Source: Monomorium pharaonis (lineage: Eukaryota > Arthropoda > Insecta > Hymenoptera > Formicidae). Taken from it: a stretch of DNA of 64,000 bases. Under the pieces are notes generated by a model. It worked only from the letters and a program-made list of their open reading frames with translations. It was not told where the DNA came from and searched no databases. Numbering within the stretch: position 1 is the stretch's first letter; the number at the start of each line of letters is the position of its first letter. The stretch lies in contig NC_050476.1 of the NCBI RefSeq assembly GCF_013373865.1, positions 14,799,197 through 14,863,196 of the forward strand, given 5' to 3'. Shown here piece after piece: positions 55,585 through 64,000 of the stretch. The position numbers were made by a program, and so were the translations under genes.

Positions 55585-55850
55585 TGTGTGCTTTCCAGCA
55601 AGACACAATGTAACACAGTGTCCACTAGTGTGAGTGAGACACACTGATATGTTCTTTCTCACACTAATGGACAATGTGTTACACTTGGTTTGTTCGCGTC
55701 GCCATGCTCCGACATGCTCCTATTCACCCCAACACACTCCAATACGTTGATTCCGATGACGCCAATCTATTAGAATGCGTTGGAGTGAGTAGGAGCATGT
55801 CGGAGCATGGCGACGCGAACAAACCAACTGTCTCTTGCTGGAAAGCACAC
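55585..55850. mobile_element. G MITE, copy 2, split by an H MITE
   Basis: TGTGTGCTTTCCAGCAAGAC starts at 55585 and CTTGCTGGAAAGCACAC ends at 55850. The palindrome is broken at TGTTACACT by the H element at 55686-55826. Copy 1 at 23665 shows the unbroken form. Confidence 0.8.
55683..55829. mobile_element. H MITE, copy 3, ACT TSD
   Basis: TGGTTTGTTCGCGTCGCCAT at 55686 and ATGGCGACGCGAACAAACCA ending at 55826 are perfect inverted ends. ACT flanks both sides (55683-55685 and 55827-55829). The 141-bp element is inserted inside G copy 2. Confidence 0.85.
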
Positions 55851-55968
55851 CAAGAGACACAAATCGATACAGCAGTAATTCTGTCCTTATCTCTCACTGA
55901 ATATTAAACAAAGACAAAAATACTGCTGTGTCGATTTGTGTCACTTGCTGGAAAGCTCCCTCAGATTC
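55851..55968. mobile_element. G-related palindrome
   Basis: GACACAAATCGATACAGCAG pairs with CTGCTGTGTCGATTTGTGTC, followed by CTTGCTGGAAAGC, the G-type terminus. It directly adjoins G copy 2. Confidence 0.6.
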
Positions 55969-55974
55969 CTCAGG

Positions 55975-56131
55975 CTGGAGTCCCATGTACTGATATTTTT
56001 CACGTAACGCGTATCGCGTAACTAATGAATTTACAACGATTGACATTTCTATTGGAACATCTAAAAGAATGAACGATATGATTGGTTATGCGATACGCAT
56101 TACGCGGAAAATACATGCCATGGGACTCCAG
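55975..56131. mobile_element. I MITE (label)
   Basis: CTGGAGTCCCATGTAC at the left and CATGCCATGGGACTCCAG at the right. Inner arms with GCGTATCGCGTAA and TTATGCGATACGC also pair. Confidence 0.75.
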
Positions 56132-56139
56132 TCTACGTA

Positions 56140-56226
56140 TGCATGTACAACGTATGTATGCGTACGTACATACATATGATGTATGTATGTATGTGTATGT
56201 ATGCATGTGTGTATGTATGTATGTTA
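56140..56226. repeat. GTATGTAT-type microsatellite
   Basis: Imperfect ATGT/ATGC repeats with a short palindromic centre near 56176. Confidence 0.85.
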
Positions 56227-56285
56227 TATGTATACGGATTTTTTTATAAGAGGGGATTTGAATCCATATGGCATTTTCGACCCGT

Positions 56286-56413
56286 GCTGGGTTAACCCAT
56301 TTCGGTTTCTTTTTCTCTAGAACTGACCAATCACAGTTATTCCCTTCTTCAGAAGAATGGCTGTGATTGGTCTTATGACGTCATTAATCGCTTCCGGAGC
56401 GATTAACCCAGCC
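56286..56413. mobile_element. N MITE
   Basis: GCTGGGTTAA at the left and TTAACCCAGC at the right. Inner GACCAATCACAG pairs with CTGTGATTGGTC. Confidence 0.6.
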
Positions 56414-56436
56414 CAGTCGAACACGCTAATAGACCT

Positions 56437-56615
56437 GGGGCCCGATTCTTGAAGTCATTTGCAAGAGAAACGTATGCGCAAATACCGGTTCTAACAGAAA
56501 AGTTGCAAGTTTATTGGTTAAAAGTCATACGATAGCCAATAAATTTCCAACTTTTCTGTAAGAACAGAATTTGCGAATACGTTTCTCTTGCGAATAAATT
56601 CAAAAATCGAGCCCC
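56437..56615. mobile_element. L MITE
   Basis: GGGGCCCGATTCTTGAA to AAAAATCGAGCCCC. Inner AAGAGAAACGTATGCGCAAA pairs with GCGAATACGTTTCTCTTGCG. Confidence 0.7.
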
Positions 56616-56619
56616 TGTT

Positions 56620-56727
56620 TTTTTCGCTGCACTGCTGCACTGGTGCAATAAGTTAAAATGAGAAAAAATATATTTGTCTTACTCTAACCTGTTGCACCAG
56701 TGCAGCAGTACAACGAAAAAGAACAAG
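56620..56727. mobile_element. M MITE
   Basis: TTTTTCGCTGCACTGCTGCA and CTGGTGCAA pair with TTGCACCAG and TGCAGCAGTACAACGAAAAA. Confidence 0.7.
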
Positions 56728-56735
56728 CCCAAATC

Positions 56736-57005
56736 TGCCCAGATAGCCAGTTTGGTATAATAAAGATATTAGCATCTTCCTATGCATTTATGTCGTCCGT
56801 TGTGCTGTTGTTTGTTAGCATTCAATGTCGGAAATAAAATTCTTTGCACGTTTCAAACATTATGCTAGCATTATTTAAGATCAGTGTCGAATGCTAGCAA
56901 ATAACAGCACAAGGGACGACGTAAATGTGTAGCAAGATGCTAACATCTTTATTAGCAACATGAGAACAATTTGTGCTCATACATACATTTGTGGCTATCT
57001 GGGTG
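56736..57005. mobile_element. D element copy 2, TG TSD
   Basis: CCCAGATAGCCAG at 56738 and GTGGCTATCTGGG ending at 57003 are flanked by TG on both sides. The 266-bp element folds back around TGCTAGCATT. It shares 200 bp with D copy 1. Confidence 0.8.
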
Positions 57006-57123
57006 AAGATGTCAAGAGTTGGAAAGTGTACTCCGAACTCCGAAGTCTCCGAACTCTCCAGAGAAAAGATCGTAGGAAAGACAGACATATTCCTAATTGG
57101 ACGGAGAGAAAAAATAATCGTCA

Positions 57124-57169
57124 ATTAAGGAGGAGGAGGAGGAGGGGGAGAAAAGGAGAGGGAGAGGGG

Positions 57170-57201
<32 letters not shown>

Positions 57202-57202
57202 A
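57124..57202. repeat. GGA/GA-rich purine tract
   Basis: GAGGAG, GGGGAGA and (GA)n on the plus strand followed by a G run. Such tracts occur at insect promoters, but also by chance. Confidence 0.8.
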
Positions 57203-57850
57203 ATGGGCAGAAGTAGAACGATGAAGAAGTAGAGCCGACCACGAGACGGAAGCGAGAGCGAGAAAGTTGACGACCGGCAAAGAAAGGGAGAGGGGATAGA
57301 TCGAGTGAATCAGTGAATCAGTAATGGTGTGCAGCACTTCAAGCCGAGCCCAGCTGTTCCTCGATTCTGTAACCTACGCCAGTTTATTTCAGCCGCTCCG
57401 ATACTCTTCTTTCATCAAACAGTCACATCGTTGTCCGTGTGTCTCCAGAGGTCGATATAGCATAGCATTATTCTTTCGTGGCGACGAGTTTCTGGAGCTT
57501 TTCGTTTTTAGTTTTTGTCTCACTTTAAGCACATGATAATGAAAAAAATTGTTTTGTTATTTAATTGAGACTAAAATCGGTTGTTATGCCGCGAATAATT
57601 TTCAATGTCTAATCATTTCGCAGAGATACACAATATACGTTGGTCAAGTGCGAGTGTGTATGTGTCAAGTTGAAGCATCGGTGAATTACCTCTGTTTTCT
57701 TTGTAAGTGTTTTTCCTTTCTGTTTCTTTTTGTGAAACACGGAATCTTCCACAAAGTTCGATTTCTCTCAAATTACACTCTGTCACGCATTGTTAGTAAT
57801 TACTCGTTAGTACGCACTCATACACATCTTTAATCGTGTATTCCTCAACG
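57203..57850. other. Mixed-composition stretch, possible gene leader
   Basis: This is a less AT-rich stretch than its surroundings, with a short plus-strand open frame at 57324-57536 starting MVCSTSSRAQLF and no recognisable domain. It follows a GA-rich tract. It could be the 5' untranslated exon of a host gene. I see no supporting splice structure. Confidence 0.3.
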
Positions 57851-58906
57851 ATATAATTTTGCTCGTAGTGCGCTATCAACTACTGTTTAGAAAATTATAT
57901 AAATTCCTAGTGTTGATTTATACTTAACTTAGTAGTGATTTATACTTAATTTGATATACATCCACACAGCATGTTTATTAGAAAATTACCTTTAAAAAAA
58001 AAGATAAAGGTGTGTGTGTGTGTTGTATAATACTTTTTAATATTAAAGTATTAAATTTAACAATATGGTTCTGTATATATGTAGTAAAGTGTTTTAAATG
58101 TTTCGATTAAAGTATAAATATTAGAAAGCAAAAAGAGTAATAAAGATAAATGTCTTATTGAAACAAAATTTAACGCTGCCATAGAACATAATAAAAAATT
58201 TGTAACAAAAAATTATTATTAAACACTAAATTATTAAAAAATTGAAAATTATGAACAATTCATCATTTATTTATGATACAAAAAATTATTTCTATTATTT
58301 TCTAGAAGTGCCAAGTTCTTCAATAAAATATTTATTCTTTTTGTTTTCTTTTTTTTTAAACGTTTGATCTTGTCTTGATAGTATCGATTAAAAAAAAAAA
58401 AATTATTTATACTTGGAAATAAGAGAAAAAATTGTTATATACAAAAAATTTTAATTATGATAGAAGCATTTTAACAAAACATTCAATAAAATAATAAATT
58501 TTTTAAAAATAAGGCTTGCAAATTTTTTTTGAACATGAATTTTTTAAAATAAAATTGAACCATTTTTGACATTACTAGATAATTATGAGTTTAACTTTTA
58601 CATTATTTTTATTATATATTATAGATTATAAAATTATAAAGAGATTATACATTAAAAAGTTTTTAAAAATAAAATTTACAAATTTTTGACATCAAAGAAC
58701 ATTTCATTCATGATACACATTAATGCTTTTAAAGAATTATTCTGTAATTGAAGCTTATTTTTTGTCATAGAGCTCCTATTGAAAATAATCTTTCTACTGG
58801 TATAGACAAAGCAGTTAAACTTAAAATGTCTCGAGCCATTTTTGACTGTTCAATCAATATTAGCACTTTTCCATCATTTTAAAATACTTATATCTATACA
58901 TTTTCT
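57851..58906. other. AT-rich non-coding stretch
   Basis: Very AT-rich with poly-A and poly-T runs. No gene, RNA or element end was seen. Confidence 0.5.
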
Positions 58907-58907
58907 C

Positions 58908-59287
58908 CCCAGCTAATCATTTGCTGTCAAATTGTTAGCAGGATGCTAATAATTTCTTGCAGAATCAGGTTGTTAGAATTATGACCTACTGTGCCCTTGA
59001 ATGCATCCAAATTGCAAACAAAAATTGTCATTAAATACTGATATCAAATTGAATGCAACACCAGAATAGATCTGTCACTAACCTTGATGTTTGTCATCAA
59101 TTTGTCATCAATACTTTTAACAAATCTGTTTGCAGTTCACTATCATGTATTTTGATGACAGATGTTGCTAAATATTTGATGAATATCTGCTAACAGTGTT
59201 TGCAATGACAAGATATGTTTCTCATTTGATGCCTTTTTGGCAACAGAATTTGTTGTTAACATTGTCACAGCAGAAATGGTTATTAGG
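58908..59287. mobile_element. A-family element, short internal-deletion copy
   Basis: CCCAGCTAATCATTTGCTG starts at 58908 and AGCAGAAATGGTTATTAGG ends at 59287. At 380 bp it has both termini but lacks about 700 bp of the centre present in the copies at 16.5 and 60.6 kb. Confidence 0.75.
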
Positions 59288-59810
59288 ATCGAAGCCTGTA
59301 AATAATTATTAATTTCTGTTTTCCATGAAACAGGAGAATGTTTCTTGTGCAAATAGACGGTACTAATATCTATAATATTAGGTTATTGGCATTAACATCA
59401 TCGTTTTTAAAAGCATGTTCTAAAATATTTTGAATTGTAGTATTGTCTGCTTTATTAAGATTATTTGAATCATTTGAATAATATTAAAACAAAACAAGAC
59501 AAGATGAAATTTTTGCTACGAATATTTATCAAGACCAAGACAAGATTAAAATTTTTAAAAATTTTCAATACTAATACAAATTTTTGTAAATATCGTTTTG
59601 TCTTGGTCTCATGCAACCCTAAATGTGTGATAAGCGAGTGGAGCTTCACGGCATGTTACATTTCTGTATACATTGGCCATGCGCTGTCTGATCAACTTTA
59701 TTTATTAGTAATTCAGTAAATAATAATCTGAGTCAAAATTGATAAAGGTTTTAGTTTAAAATTTCACCTTCTTTTACTCTCCAAAATATTAATTAGTTAT
59801 TCTGAAACTT

Positions 59811-59848
<38 letters not shown>

Positions 59849-60565
59849 CTACTAATCTACAAAATCTAATTTTTAAAAATAACTTTTTTACAAGTTTTTA
59901 TCAAAAAATTTAGAATATTTCAAAAAGTTTTAACTGAAAGAGAGAGAGAGGGAGGGAGAGAGAGGAAGAGAGAGAGAGAGAGAGAGAAGCTTAAGTATAG
60001 TGTTTTGAAAAGATCTCAAAAGGATATAAAAATATGTAACAAAACATAGATTTTATTTTAAAATTTCAAGATTTTATCCTGATCTTTGTGTTGCTACCCA
60101 GAATGAAGTCCATGTTTTCACTCATGTATCTCCCTTTAAACCATGCACTTTTTGTCTAAGAAATTTTTGGCTATAGAGTTTAGTTTTCAAAATATTTGAA
60201 TGTCTCAAGAAAATAATGCTTTACCCTGTATGTGTTGCATGTATATAGTATATATACACATTAATATAAATAAAAATATTTCAACAGTAACTATAATACC
60301 ATCACAGCATCAAACATTGCAATAAGATTGTAGGTTATACATGTTATTTTCTTAGAAAGGATTTCTGATACCAAGACAAAAAATATTCTTAACATATTTA
60401 ATCTTATTACATAACTTTATCTAATATAAAAATAAAACAAGATTAAGATTAAATCAGAAATTCCTTTAGATTGGTCTGTTCTTAAATCTAGAATATCATT
60501 AGATTGTGAAAAATTTACTAAATTGTTTTAAGAAAATTAATAAAATAGCATAAAAAATCATTTTA
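59288..60565. other. AT-rich non-coding stretch with microsatellites
   Basis: It holds a (CA)n at 59815-59843 and an (AG)n tract at 59938-59988. No gene was recognised. Short open frames are unremarkable. Confidence 0.5.
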
Positions 60566-61638
60566 TTCCCAGCTAACCATTTGCTGCCAAATTGTCAGCA
60601 GCTTGTAAAAATTTCTTGCGGAATCAGGCTGCCAAAACCATGGCCTACTGTGTCCTCGAGTGCATTCCAATTGCAAGCAAAAATTGTCATCAAATCCTGA
60701 TATCAAATTGGGTGCAACACCAGAGCAGATCTGTCACTAGCAATGACAAATTTACGCAGCAAATTGAGAACAGGTGTTGCAACGTAAACTCACAGCAAAT
60801 TTGCGCCAAATATCTGTACGCAGCAGATCTGTATTCAATAATGACCACAGATTGGCGACATATTTGTTGAATCTTTTCATTTTCACAGTTATAATTTTAT
60901 TTGAGAATGGATTTAAGCAATCTCCTGGGAAGATTTATTAATTCAGGGGTAGGAACAGATTGAATAATTTACCCCACACTTTCCTTAGCATCTAATATTT
61001 CCTATAGGGGGGCCTCAATTGATCTATCTATTTTTTTCTTTTATATCGCAGGTATATCATTTATTCTAGGTGTAACTAATTTTATTAAATTTCTTGTAGT
61101 TAAATGTTACTCTAAAAAAATTAAGATACTAGCAGTTCTGTATCAAAAGTATAATGTGGTGGTCATTCACCACATCGGACACCTCCACAGGCGCAGCGAA
61201 AGAAGATAATTTTTGCTTACCTTAGTCGCGCTACGAGTGTTCTTTATGTAGAGAGTAGGTTGCATATAACTTCCGAGAGAGTAGGCCGCTTATTGACGAT
61301 GCCGCGCTTTTTATTGCCAATTTGACATTTGGACAGATCTGCGTTTCTGGTATCAATCTGTCGCGTACTTTGACGCACAAATGTTGCATTTTTACAGGCA
61401 ATTTGCTGATATTGTTTGCACTTTGGTGTTTGTCGTGAATCTGTCATCAATACTTTCAATAAATCTGCTCGCAGTTCATTATTATTTTGTCATGTATTCT
61501 GATGACAGACGTTGCTAAATATTTGCTGAATATCTGCTAACAGTGTTTGCAATGACAAGATATGTTTCTCATTTGTCGCCTTTTTGGCAACAGAATCTGT
61601 TGCCAACATTTGTTACAGCAGAAATGGTTATCGGGGTT
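60566..61638. mobile_element. A-family element, complete copy, TT TSD
   Basis: CCCAGCTAACCATTTGCTGC starts at 60568 and AGCAGAAATGGTTATCGGGG ends at 61636, with TT on both sides. At 1069 bp it is in the opposite orientation to the copies at 16.5 and 35.5 kb. It contains the unoccupied T2 target (TTAGCATCTAATATTTCC) near 60985. Confidence 0.8.
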
Positions 61639-62475
61639 CTAGATTTAAGAACTTTCCATTTAAGAATAAAATATTTTAGAAAAACATTTATAATAGCATC
61701 AGGTCTAGAAATTTTTTCTATGAGTGTACTAACAAGGGAATCTCGCGAATCCGAAAATTCCAATTATATTGAAACTTGGCGTAAATGTAGAGGGGGTAAA
61801 TATATGAGTTAAAAAATTTTCTGTTTTGGCTCATTTGAAGGGGCGAAACCACCCTTTAAAGGTTGAGACATTTTTGCCTTTTTTCAATATATTTCGTAAA
61901 ATATTAAAACATAAAAAAATGTTTTATGTAAAAGTTTTACAGAATAACTAAGCTATTTATTAAAAAAAAAATATTTGAAAAAAAATCTTTTTTAATAAAT
62001 AGCATAGTTATACTTCAAATGTGTATTAAATATTCGTCTATTTTTTACTTTTTCCCGAACACAGCAAAACATTCCACATGCTGTTTTGCATATGTAAAAA
62101 TTAATTAAACAATGTAAATTTATATTTATTAAAAATATAATTTAAACATACATATTTCTCCTCTTTCTGACTTCTATTGAGTTGATCTATTGTAACAAAT
62201 ACACATCCATCAAGTGTTCATGAATCACAAAGTATTAGGTTCCATATGATCTTCGAAATTAAGTAACGTTGACGGTGGCTGACAGATAGATAGGTAACCG
62301 TTTTTCTGCAAATATGTAATAAAACTATATTGCTAGCCGGGCTTATCTCATAGGAGTAAAGAACCTATATCAAAGAGTCGCAAACTGTCTGCTAGACAGG
62401 ACATATTTTTAATCCCAAACATGACGTTTGTTCGCGCTAATTTTAAAACTGAATTTCTTAAATGTATTATTTAGT
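61639..62475. other. AT-rich stretch with C-related sequence
   Basis: From about 62060 to 62330 the sequence parallels the centre of the C element (49310-49600): CCACATGCTGTTTTGCATAT, TTCTGAC, GATCTATTGTAACAAATA, then the 5S-like stretch. No C termini or GGACGTCC arrays are present here. Confidence 0.5.
62258..62305 (+). ncRNA. Decayed 5S-rRNA-derived sequence
   Basis: GATCTTCGAAATTAAGTAAC, GTTGACGGTGGCTGACA and GATAGGTAACCG correspond, with more differences, to the 5S internal-promoter stretch at 49499-49563. Confidence 0.5.
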
Positions 62476-62476
62476 G

Positions 62477-62527
<51 letters not shown>
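62477..62527. repeat. (AAT)n microsatellite, tail of a non-LTR fragment
   Basis: About 16 AAT units. On the minus strand this is (ATT)n at the 3' end of the retrotransposon fragment. Confidence 0.9.
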
Positions 62528-63455
62528 GTAGTATCGAGGGTGGTCCTCATACGAGGCCCACTTTTGGCACTCAGACTGGGTCCATTGTGCCTCCCCGTTA
62601 TCAGGTGCCCTAGCAGAAGTTCTTTCCAGAAGCGTAGCAGATTCTCCACAGGCAGCTGTTCCACCTGATCTGATTCTAGAATACCTGAGCCCAGCAGGCA
62701 TGTTCTTGGTCCGACCAATGCTGGACAGTATTCAAGGATGTGGAGGCTAGTCTCCTCTTCTTTGCTACACAACCTGCGGCGTATCGCTACGACCTAATTT
62801 ATGCAGGTGGTAGTTAAGGTCGCCATGGTCCGTGAGCAGTTGCGTCGCGAGGCTGACGTCCTTCCTGCCTAGAGATCTTATGCTCTTAGCCAGGTTCCTG
62901 CTCGGGCACTCCCCCTAGCCTGTCTGCATTTGCCTTCTGTTTCTTTCCTCCAGTATTTAAGATGCTGGTCCCGGAACCAGCTTCTGATCCTCTCTGCCCA
63001 GACAGAAGAAGATCCCAACAGCTGGGTCAGGTTTCAACAGTTTTGTTTCGGCCGCCTTCTTAGTAAGCAGGTCCGCCATTTTGTTGCCCTTGATCTCCGA
63101 GTGCTCAGGAACCCATACTAGGTCAACATCATTATTCTTCGCCAGCTTATCCAGTATGCACTTGCAATCCCAGACTAGCCGCGAGTTAATTCTTGGACCC
63201 TCAAGCGCCTTAAGCGCCGTCTGACTGTCCGAGCAGATTCTGATGCGTCTTCCCACCCTATCAGACTCTAATAGGTTCTGGGCACATCTCATGATGTGCT
63301 CTAACATCTCATGATGTGATCTAACACCTCCGCTTGGAAAACCGTAGCGTGTTCGCCAAGCGGAACGACGATTTTTGCCCGGTCGCGCTGGCAGTAAAGA
63401 TCAACTCCAGAGCCCGTGCTCGTTCTGTCGAAAAAAACCTTAAAAAGGTAAAAAA
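62477..63455 (-). pseudogene. 5'-truncated non-LTR retrotransposon (RNase H and 3' end)
   Basis: The minus strand from about 63455 reads an RNase H domain: GSGVDLYCQRDRAKIVVPLG, ATVFQAEVLDHIMRCAQNLL, RIRICSDSQTALKAL and DLVWVPEHSEIKGNKMADLL. These give Glu, Asp and a final Asp. The usual His of the WVPGHS motif is present as EHS. The first catalytic Asp region is altered (FDRTST). A direct duplication of AACATCTCATGATGTG at 63285-63325 breaks the frame. A damaged C-terminal zinc motif (EEETSLHILEYC) and an ATT tail follow. Endonuclease and reverse transcriptase are absent, as is usual for 5'-truncated insertions. It differs from the element at 29-35 kb. Confidence 0.75.
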
Positions 63456-63519
63456 AGATACGCCAAGTACATAAACGCGTGCTTTTCAAAATAAATTTGA
63501 GATCAATACAGTTAGCCAA

Positions 63520-64000
63520 GTATATTTTAAAACACTTAAAGAAGTTTAATAAACATCTATTTAAAAATTGCTTAAACGGGCTTGATGATTAAATGATTAA
63601 AATTAACCAACGGGATTATAGTGAAGCAAAAACTTGGCGTGTCCGGCTCGTATTTTTTTTGAATTTCCAAGGCTCTATGTCTATGTTATTGATATTGATA
63701 AATACATATACAAGAATGCAATTAATGTGACTCGGATATTGCTTTACTATCTGTCAGTTTCTGCTTTATTATATGTTATCACTTATATTCCCATTTTTCA
63801 AATTTTGAATAGAACCATTTTTGAATGCGTTTATATACTTGACATATATACTTGACATATCTTTTTTAACTTTGTGAAGTTTTTCATAAGTTATTATTTT
63901 TTTTATTATTTTATTCGTACAAATAATTTAATCATCAAGCCCGTTTAAGCAATTTTTAAATAGATGTTTATTAAACTTCTTTAAGTCTTTTAAAATATAC
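63520..64000. mobile_element. Inverted-repeat element running to the window end
   Basis: GTATATTTTAAAACACTTAA continues into AGAAGTTTAATAAACATCTA and AACGGGCTTGATGATT (63520-63594). It is mirrored at 63929-64000 with few differences. The arms are at least 70 bp and may continue past 64000, so the true termini and target duplication are not visible. The interior resembles 13840-13930. Confidence 0.7.

Noticed and set aside
62471..62701. Poly-Ile or poly-Tyr tailed proteins
   Set aside because: Translation through the AAT microsatellite tail of the retrotransposon fragment.

Overview
This is a gene-poor, transposon-packed stretch of an animal nuclear genome, most likely an insect. The non-coding DNA is AT-rich, the few genes have GT-AG introns, and the mobile elements are Ty3/Gypsy, I-group non-LTR, PIF/Harbinger, hAT, piggyBac-like and Mutator-like families with many short palindromic MITEs. 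A hymenopteran such as an ant is my best guess, but nothing in the window proves it. I see no bacterial-type operons, CRISPR arrays or phage genes.

Host content. Two minus-strand exons, 23218-23353 and 14685-14965, splice in a matching phase and look like the 5' end of the mitochondrial kinase gene PINK1. Its first intron (14966-23217) is filled with transposons nested inside one another. The kinase-domain exons are not seen and should lie before position 1. Two other open stretches (26352-26594 and 53795-54025) look coding but are not recognised.

1-15 kb: AT-rich DNA with a hAT MITE, a TTAA-flanked element, a decayed Gypsy retrotransposon (5.7-9.8 kb), and a decayed fragment of a repeated arthropod protein. 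15.6-19.2 kb: a Mutator-like foldback element with a perfect 9-bp target duplication. It carries a piggyBac-like element, which carries a 1.1-kb 'A' element, which carries a small MITE. 23.6-26 kb: a run of MITEs, including one inserted into its own terminus. 26.6-29.2 kb: a complete-looking autonomous Harbinger element with a three-exon transposase. 29.2-35.2 kb: a non-LTR retrotransposon (minus strand) whose GAA-type tail abuts the Harbinger terminus. 35.4-48.4 kb: nested insertions around a 6.8-kb Ty3/Gypsy element with 927-bp LTRs, tRNA-Lys primer site, gag, pol and an unusual proline-rich third ORF. 48.5-53.1 kb: elements with palindromic minisatellites, a 5S-rRNA-derived module, a foldback built of 16-bp repeats, and a solo LTR. 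53.6-57.0 kb: about a dozen MITEs side by side. 57-64 kb: AT-rich DNA, two more A elements, a non-LTR 3' fragment and an inverted repeat running into the window end.

The main pattern is a set of non-autonomous elements (called A, B, C, D, T2 and V here) that share 5'-CCC(A/C/T) termini and 2-bp target duplications. Several carry self-complementary tandem repeats, and two carry RNA-polymerase-III-type sequences. Because copies insert into each other, empty sites can be read within this one window, and these verify many boundaries. Family letters are labels of convenience, not database names.
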